From Macrostomum hystrix (Eukaryota; Platyhelminthes; Macrostomidae): 64,000 bases of DNA. The notes below the pieces were generated by a model that was not told the origin of the DNA, made no database searches, and saw only the letters and a list, made by a program, of their open reading frames with translations. The translations under genes and the position numbers were made by a program. The stretch covers positions 19,162,501 to 19,226,500 of the forward strand of contig CATNEN010000001.1 of NCBI GenBank assembly GCA_950097015.1. The letters run 5' to 3'. Shown here piece after piece: positions 59,077-64,000 of this stretch. How positions within the stretch are numbered: the first letter of the stretch is position 1; each line of letters opens with the position of its first letter.

Positions 59077-59250
59077 TTAGGTCCCTGAGCTCGAATCCGC
59101 GGCGAGGCTGCATTCAATTGGGACGCAGGCGTGGAGAGAAGGCTTGGTGGCTTATCGTACAATTTGCAACGACCAGATGATGTACCATGCAATGAGGGAC
59201 AACCCCGAAGGTGCAGTGAGACAAGTGCACACAATGTCTGAGAATAAAAC
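59077..59250 (+). mobile_element. SINE fragment (head half and body)
   Basis: Starts at the B-box region (ctgagctcgaatccgcggcg), then cgtggagagaaggcttggtgg, then a diverged body. The A-box end is missing or replaced. Confidence 0.6.
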
Positions 59251-59451
59251 TTAGGGCTGTTAATTTTTCTAACGATAAAACAAAATATTTTCAAAATAAT
59301 TTGTCCTTACACCTCTTGTATTGGGTCACTTAGCAAATGTAACTCCCGACTGCAATGTTGCACCCAACCAAGCTGCAAGTTTCGTGTCCTGTTTTTTTTC
59401 ATTTTTTGTTAGAAAGAAAAATTATTAATATTTTAAATCGGAAAACAATAT

Positions 59452-59615
59452 GGCGGAGTGGCCGAGCGGTTAACGCGTTTGCTTCTCGCACCAAGGTCCC
59501 AGAGCTCGATTTCGCGACGAGGCCACATTCATTTGGGGCGCAGCCGCGGAGAAAAGGCGAAAGTGTACACTGCCTGACAATGAGAAAGTCAGGGCAGATG
59601 TACACACCTGTGAGT
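59452..59615 (+). mobile_element. tRNA-derived SINE, internally shortened
   Basis: The best-preserved A box in the window (GTGGCCGAGCGGTTAACGCG), then gagctcgatttcgcgacgag, the gcagccgcggagaaaagg body and gtgtacactgcctgacaatg, ending near cacacctgtgag. About 70 bp of the body are missing against the 45716 copy. It interrupts a secreted-peptide gene. Confidence 0.85.
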
Positions 59616-59731
59616 AACACCAACCCGCTCAGCTGTCCGAGTTCGTCATCGCGAGCGGCACGCCAATACGACTGGGCTGGGCTGCACATCGAGCAGAGCA
59701 CCAGGGCGAGGACGAGAAGGCAGCGGAACAT
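59616..59731 (-). pseudogene. Secreted-peptide gene interrupted by a SINE
   Basis: Minus ATG at 59731 opens MFRCLLVLALVLCSMCSPAQ, a signal peptide. Sequence from about 45 nt upstream of the ATG through the signal peptide closely matches the gene at 61912 (gagaactctcga, gttcga, atcgccATG). Homology stops where the SINE begins at about 59615, and the frame then reads SINE sequence to a stop. Either a broken gene or a first exon with an unseen splice is possible; the first is simpler. Confidence 0.6.
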
Positions 59732-59813
59732 GGCGATTTCGAACGTCGCAGTGTTCGAGAGTTCTCATCGGGGTTCGTTATGTCCTTGCTGCCCCAGCTT
59801 GTCTCGCCTATAA

Positions 59814-60469
59814 TGACTATTAGGACCGGAAGCTCTTAACTAGGAATTGACTCTCACAAGCAGATTTTTCAGATTTTATGATTAAACGCATTAAAATTTT
59901 TTGTGGTACGAATATTTCTTTCGCTGGCAAAACTAAGTGAAACCAGCTGCATAGATTGTTAATCTATGATCGTCTCAAATACCGGAAACTATTAGCAGCT
60001 GCTCTAGTTTGCGGATATTCGAAATAAAGCACAGACGATACGAGAGTGACGTGCGAATAATTTAATCTAATTTTCAGTTGGTTGGTAGCTTTAGGTATTA
60101 TGTGTATCATGTAACATTTCATGTTGTGATATTAAAAATCAAGATTGACTAGCAAAAGTTGTTTTTCCAATTTTTTTGTAAACAATTAGGATGCATACTG
60201 TAAGCGGCGGTCACTTTTCGACAATACTCCTAGTTGAACACTGGATCCTGTTCCCGCAAAGACGAGGCCAGCATGACCCATAAGCAAGACATTATCTATT
60301 TAAAAAAAGCTAAATGCGATGGTTACGAATCTCTATAAATTCAAAAGACCGCGATCCTGCGTTTCTCAAAACAGTATTAAATAAAATTTAATTAGCTGGG
60401 GGAATTACGATTGGACGGCGCGGCCTGCCGAGTCCACGGACAGAACAGCTGAACATGGCCTTTAGAAAA
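59814..60469. other. No gene seen
   Basis: Unique AT-rich sequence. Near 60412-60455 a phrase around gtccacggacagaacagctg resembles sequences near 34225 and 45060 (gttcagtccatggac), probably a small dispersed repeat. Confidence 0.4.
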
Positions 60470-61380
60470 TTAGAGAGGGTAGAGAGAGAAGAGAGAGTAG
60501 AGATAGTAGAGAGAGTTGAGTAAGTAGAGAGAGAGTAGAGTGAGAAGAGTGAGTAGAGTGAGTAGAGAGAGTAGAGAGAGTAGAGTGAGTAGAGTGAGTA
60601 GAGAGAGTAGAGTGAGTAGAGTGAGTATAGAGAGTAGAGTGAGTACAGAGAGTAGAGTGAGCATAGAGAGAGTATAGTGAGTAGAGAGAGTATAGTGAGT
60701 AGAGAGAGTAGAGTGAGTACAGAGAGTAGAGTGAGCATAGAGAGAGTATAGTGAGCAGAGAGAGTAGAGTGAGTAGAGAGAGTAGAGTGAGTAGAGAGAG
60801 TAGAGTGAGTACAGAGAGTAGAGTGAGCATAGAGAGAGTAGAGTGAGTAGAGAGAGTAGAGTGAGTACAGAGAGTAGAGTGAGCATAGAGAGAGTATAGT
60901 GAGTAGAGAGAGTATAGTGAGTAGAGAGAGTAGAGTGAGTAGAGAGAGTAGAGTGAGTACAGAGAGTAGAGTGAGCATAGAGAGAGTATAGTGAGTAGAG
61001 AGAGTATAGTGAGTAGAGAGAGTATAGTGAGTAGAGAGAGTAGAGTGAGAAGAGTGAGTAGAGTGAGTAGAGAGAGTAGAGTGAGTAGAGTGAGTAGAGA
61101 GAGTAGAGTGAGTAGAGTGAGTAGAGTGAGCATAGAGAGAGTATAGTGAGTAGAGAGAGTAGAGTGAGTAGAGAGAGTAGAGTGAGTACAGAGAGTAGAG
61201 TGAGCATAGAGAGAGTATAGTGAGTAGAGAGAGTAGAGTGAGTAGAGAGAGTAGAGTGAGTAGAGAGAGTAGAGTGAGTAGAGAGAGTAGAGTGAGTAGA
61301 GAGTGTAGAGTGAGTACAGAGAGTAGAGTGAGCATAGAGAGAGTAGAGTGAGAATAGAGAGTAGGGTGAGTACAGAGAAA
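60470..61380. repeat. agagagtagagtgagt minisatellite, about 910 bp
   Basis: 16-18 bp purine-rich units with gtacag, gcatag and gtatag variants arranged in higher-order blocks. Three overlapping minus ORFs of 245-317 codons (Leu/Ser/Tyr) are artefacts. Confidence 0.97.
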
Positions 61381-61814
61381 ACTCCAGAGTTTACTAATGA
61401 ACTTGATCTTTGCATCTTTTCAGTTTAAATATTGTTAAAATAACTAGAAAAATGAAACTGACCTCTGTGAAATGCAACTAAACATGATTTTACTTTGCAA
61501 CGATAAAATTAATGAGGCAAACGTCAAAAAAACAAAAATTAATTTATCGAATGCACCTTCAGAGGATCGAGTAGCGAAGCAGTAATTCCGAAGTTAATAA
61601 ATGGGTTAAAACTTAATAAAAAACGCATTAAATTTACAAAGAATGTGTGTAAATTCACGAATTGCTGCATGTCCGTTTATCAGAATACCGAGCAAGATCT
61701 GCCAAACAGCATCCGGTCTTTTAACTGGTGGCAGACGTTTAAGATGTCCTCGGATTTTTTGTTGAATAAATGTTTCAAGCAAAACAAAATCCCGGCTTCC
61801 GGTCACTCTTTTTC

Positions 61815-61820
61815 TATAAA
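61815..61820 (+). promoter_or_regulatory. TATA box (TATAAA) of the secreted-peptide gene
   Basis: ctataaaattgg lies 97 bp upstream of the ATG at 61912, leaving room for a leader of about 65 nt. Confidence 0.55.
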
Positions 61821-61911
61821 ATTGGGGCGACTGAGCGATTTTAACAACGACCAACGAAACTCAAACGAAATCCACGGAGAACTCTCGAGCACTGTAACGT
61901 TCGACATCGCC

Positions 61912-62160
61912 ATGCTCCGCTGCCTTCTCGTCCTCGGCCTGCTGCTCTGCTCACTGCTCAGCTCAGTTCAGTCTACTTCGCGCGGCGCTCGCAGCGTCAG
62001 CGAACTGACCGTACAGCTAAGCCAGGTGGTGAAGGCGGGCCTCAGCCTCCTGTGCGAGTCCAGCAGCCTGCTAGACCAGACAGACGATAGGTACCTCCGT
62101 CTCATGGCCATCTGCAAGACCCTGAGCCTCGAGGCGCAATCAGAACTGACAGTCCAGTAG
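61912..62160 (+). CDS. Small secreted peptide, 82 aa, signal peptide plus two cysteines
   Basis: The ATG at 61912 has a good context (atcgccATG) and is preferred over earlier in-frame starts because a classic signal peptide begins there (MLRCLLVLGLLLCSLLSSVQ, likely cleaved near residue 21). The mature part of about 61 residues is helical, with only two cysteines (C48, C68), suggesting one disulphide, and no dibasic neuropeptide-type cleavage sites. A TATA box lies upstream and a poly(A) signal downstream, so it is probably a complete single-exon gene. Upstream leader and signal peptide are shared with the broken copy at 59616-59731, so this is a small local family. Exact role unknown; a secretion or gland product is plausible. 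Confidence 0.7.
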   Translation: MLRCLLVLGLLLCSLLSSVQSTSRGARSVSELTVQLSQVVKAGLSLLCESSSLLDQTDDRYLRLMAICKTLSLEAQSELTVQ

Positions 62161-62322
62161 ATATCGGCTCAACGTGGTGAAGGCATTGTACACCCTCGGA
62201 CAGACTAAAAGGCTTGTCTAATGAATTGGAGTTCTCTTTTGCGAACAGGGTTTAAATAGGTCTGAAACTGATCATTATCCAAGTTGCATTACATCAAGGA
62301 GCATAATTAATGCTTAAAAAGC

Positions 62323-62328
62323 AATAAA
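62323..62328 (+). promoter_or_regulatory. Poly(A) signal AATAAA
   Basis: gcaataaacg lies 163 nt after the stop of the secreted-peptide gene. Confidence 0.5.
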
Positions 62329-63042
62329 CGATTTTCGCCAAATTTTGCGTGACTAGAAAGTTGTTCTAGAATTAAATGCCGTAGTTTTTTTAATTTCCAC
62401 GTGGCATAAGAAACATGAAGAATTTAAATTAACACACAAAAACTATCGTTTATGTAATGTTAACACTTTTCGAACAAGTAATCATTCTATTTCAGTGAAA
62501 CACGCACAGAAAGTGAAATGAACTGTAAACTGAACAAATTTAAATAAAACATTCTACAATATAATAGCAACAAAAATTAGTAGAGGAGGACGTATGAGGA
62601 CCAAATAGCGACATAATACTAGCAGCAATAGAATAAAAACAGATGGATAAATTCATATAGATAGAAAATACGAAAAAAACGCTGGTCTGTACAATCGACT
62701 GCGCGTTGTAAAAAAACTGTATAGTATATATAGCCAGCAATAAGGGTTCAGCATACGCCAAGGCATTGTGAGAATGTACACGCTTCCTTAAAATGAGAAA
62801 GTCGAAAGGAATGGGCGGATTAGCCTTCGCGTCAATTAAAAATTAAAATAAGAAATAAAAAACTTCTTCGGATTTCGGATCCAAAGAAGTTCGGATTCGG
62901 GAAAATATCAACTGTGTTAGTTCCACAAATCTTATCTAAAACTGCTCATTAGTTTAAGAGCAGTTCTCAGCTGAGATTCGAGATTCAATTGTGATTCAAA
63001 ATGAATCGGAAAATACCAGCATATATTCTAAATCTAACGCAT
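62329..63042. other. No gene; SINE 3' fragment at 62759-62825
   Basis: AT-rich. The stretch aaggcattgtgagaatgtac followed by aaaatgagaaagtc matches the middle/3' part of the tRNA-SINE family in plus orientation. A short direct repeat ttcggattcgg lies near 62875-62900. Confidence 0.5.
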
Positions 63043-63999
63043 TCAAACAACGACAGCTGTATCAATAGGATGTTCTGATTCAAGTCTCTGAAAGACTTCT
63101 TCCAGAGTCTCAATGACACTCAGTCGCTGCAACTCGGGCTGCAAAGTCGGAATAATACGAGCTCGTACTATGTAAAGAAAAAACTTTTTATCCGACATTT
63201 TGGTTCAAGATAGAGCAGAATTGGTACTTACATCAGTTTTCATTAGGCTCTGCACCTTGTCCCTGGTGTCCTTCTGAGCACAGATAGCACGTCTATGCTT
63301 CCGAATTAGATCCAGAACCATCTTCCGATCTTTGCAGAACTCCAGCATCAACAGGATCTCTTGCAATTTAGCCTCATCCTGCTGCTGCGTCTCTCGGAAC
63401 CAGGTCATCTGGCGATCTTTATCAGCAACACCGAACTCAATGCAGAGGCCTTTGTATAACGCTTGAAAGTTCAGAAAGAAAACATTCACGTACAGAATGC
63501 AGATAGGGAAATGCGGTCTGACTGAGTTTGGAAGAAATGTCAGCTCTGGATGGCTGGCAAAGACAAAGCAGAACTTAATTGCCCAGTCGCAAGTTTCTAG
63601 CTTCTTCTTGACAAACATTTTCACATCATCCTGCATAGCGAGATCAGAAAACCGAATGAAGTCCTCACAAGACTTTGGCAAACTGGACAGTTCTGTCTTC
63701 GCCTCCTCGATTTTTGAATACTTCAGATTCGCCAGAACTCTTAAGCAACATCTCACGGTGGCTGCGCAGTCAGGGAGCCTTGACGCGTCTCGCATTAGCG
63801 ACTCGTAGTCCTCTGAAGAGTGGTCTGAGCTGGCCAGACGAGTCCAAATGTTAAACACTGCATTGTAGACGTCGACACTTGGAATCGTTCCGACCGAGCC
63901 CGAAAGGCCATCTGTTTGGGGGTTTGGATCTGGCAAGATCAGGAATGGGTCGAAGTGAAACACTTCATCGAAAGCTGGGATCTGACGAACTTTGAGCAT
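63043..63999 (-). CDS. 3' part of an unrecognised multi-exon gene, cut by the window edge
   Basis: Two minus-strand exons: 63999-63232 (open to the edge, donor GAT|GTAAGT) and 63138-63043 (acceptor gactttgcag), joined in phase 0 and ending with VIETLEEVFQRLESEHPIDT, AVVV and TGA. The 287 visible codons are helical and charged, with ILPDPNP, RLPDCAATVRCCLRVLANLK and several Cys/Trp-containing helices (ETCDWAIKFCF), in the manner of an alpha-solenoid. The ATG at the very edge is probably internal. A frameshifted paralogue lies at 55663-56238. No family is recognised. An earlier alternative acceptor (acatag at about 63169) would run into a stop after 15 codons and is not used here. Confidence 0.65.
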
Positions 64000-64000
64000 G

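Noticed and set aside
60388-61415. Three overlapping minus ORFs of 245-317 codons rich in Leu/Ser/Tyr
   Set aside because: They are the three frames of a stop-free purine-rich minisatellite, with no signal peptide, splice context or unique coding sequence.

Overview
The window is eukaryotic, and almost certainly animal, DNA. Genes are split by GT-AG introns, coding exons are GC-rich inside AT-rich introns and spacers, and there are tRNA-derived SINEs, KDZ and Merlin DNA transposons and about twenty tandem-repeat arrays. Two large cytoskeletal genes could be reconstructed exon by exon. One has a vinculin/alpha-catenin type tail, which points to a metazoan. The repeat density and gene style would fit a free-living flatworm or another spiralian, but the species is an inference and not established here.

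Layout. 1-12 kb: AT-rich DNA with the last exon of an unrecognised protein (2337-3472), a Lys-rich/Pro-rich repeat exon (5352-5987), a poly-proline exon and another candidate exon, plus several minisatellites. 12.6-17.1 kb: a block of satellites with 60-bp, 140/142-bp and 91-bp units. 17.5-22.8 kb: a KDZ-class DNA transposon neighbourhood on the minus strand. It holds a 781-aa transposase with one intron, a two-finger zinc-finger gene and a decayed second copy, arranged with a shared repeat module. 23.4-23.8 kb: a 434-bp Merlin-type element with perfect 8-bp target duplications. 25.8-27.4 kb: a 320-bp satellite carrying a tRNA-like sequence, then a SINE. 28-30 kb: AT-rich DNA with histone-type 3' stem-loops. 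30.3-33.1 kb: about 120 copies of a 23-bp repeat.

33.1-53.6 kb (minus strand) holds two adjacent multi-exon genes. The upstream one (53632-42835, 16 recognisable exons, about 1,558 aa) ends in a vinculin/alpha-catenin-like tail. The downstream one (42118-33100, 17 exons whose phases all agree, 1,110 aa) has calponin-homology-like modules, a coiled coil and ankyrin repeats. Both are predicted to link membranes or junctions to the actin cytoskeleton. They lie head to tail 0.7 kb apart, so shared transcription is possible. Most of their longer introns and both 3' flanks hold a private minisatellite or a SINE, and several minisatellites grew out of splice sites or a stop codon.

55-64 kb: a frameshifted paralogue (55.7-56.2 kb) of the edge gene at 63-64 kb, a secreted hexapeptide-repeat protein, a degenerate coding region, a small secreted-peptide gene and its SINE-interrupted relative, and another large minisatellite. 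The edge gene continues beyond the window.
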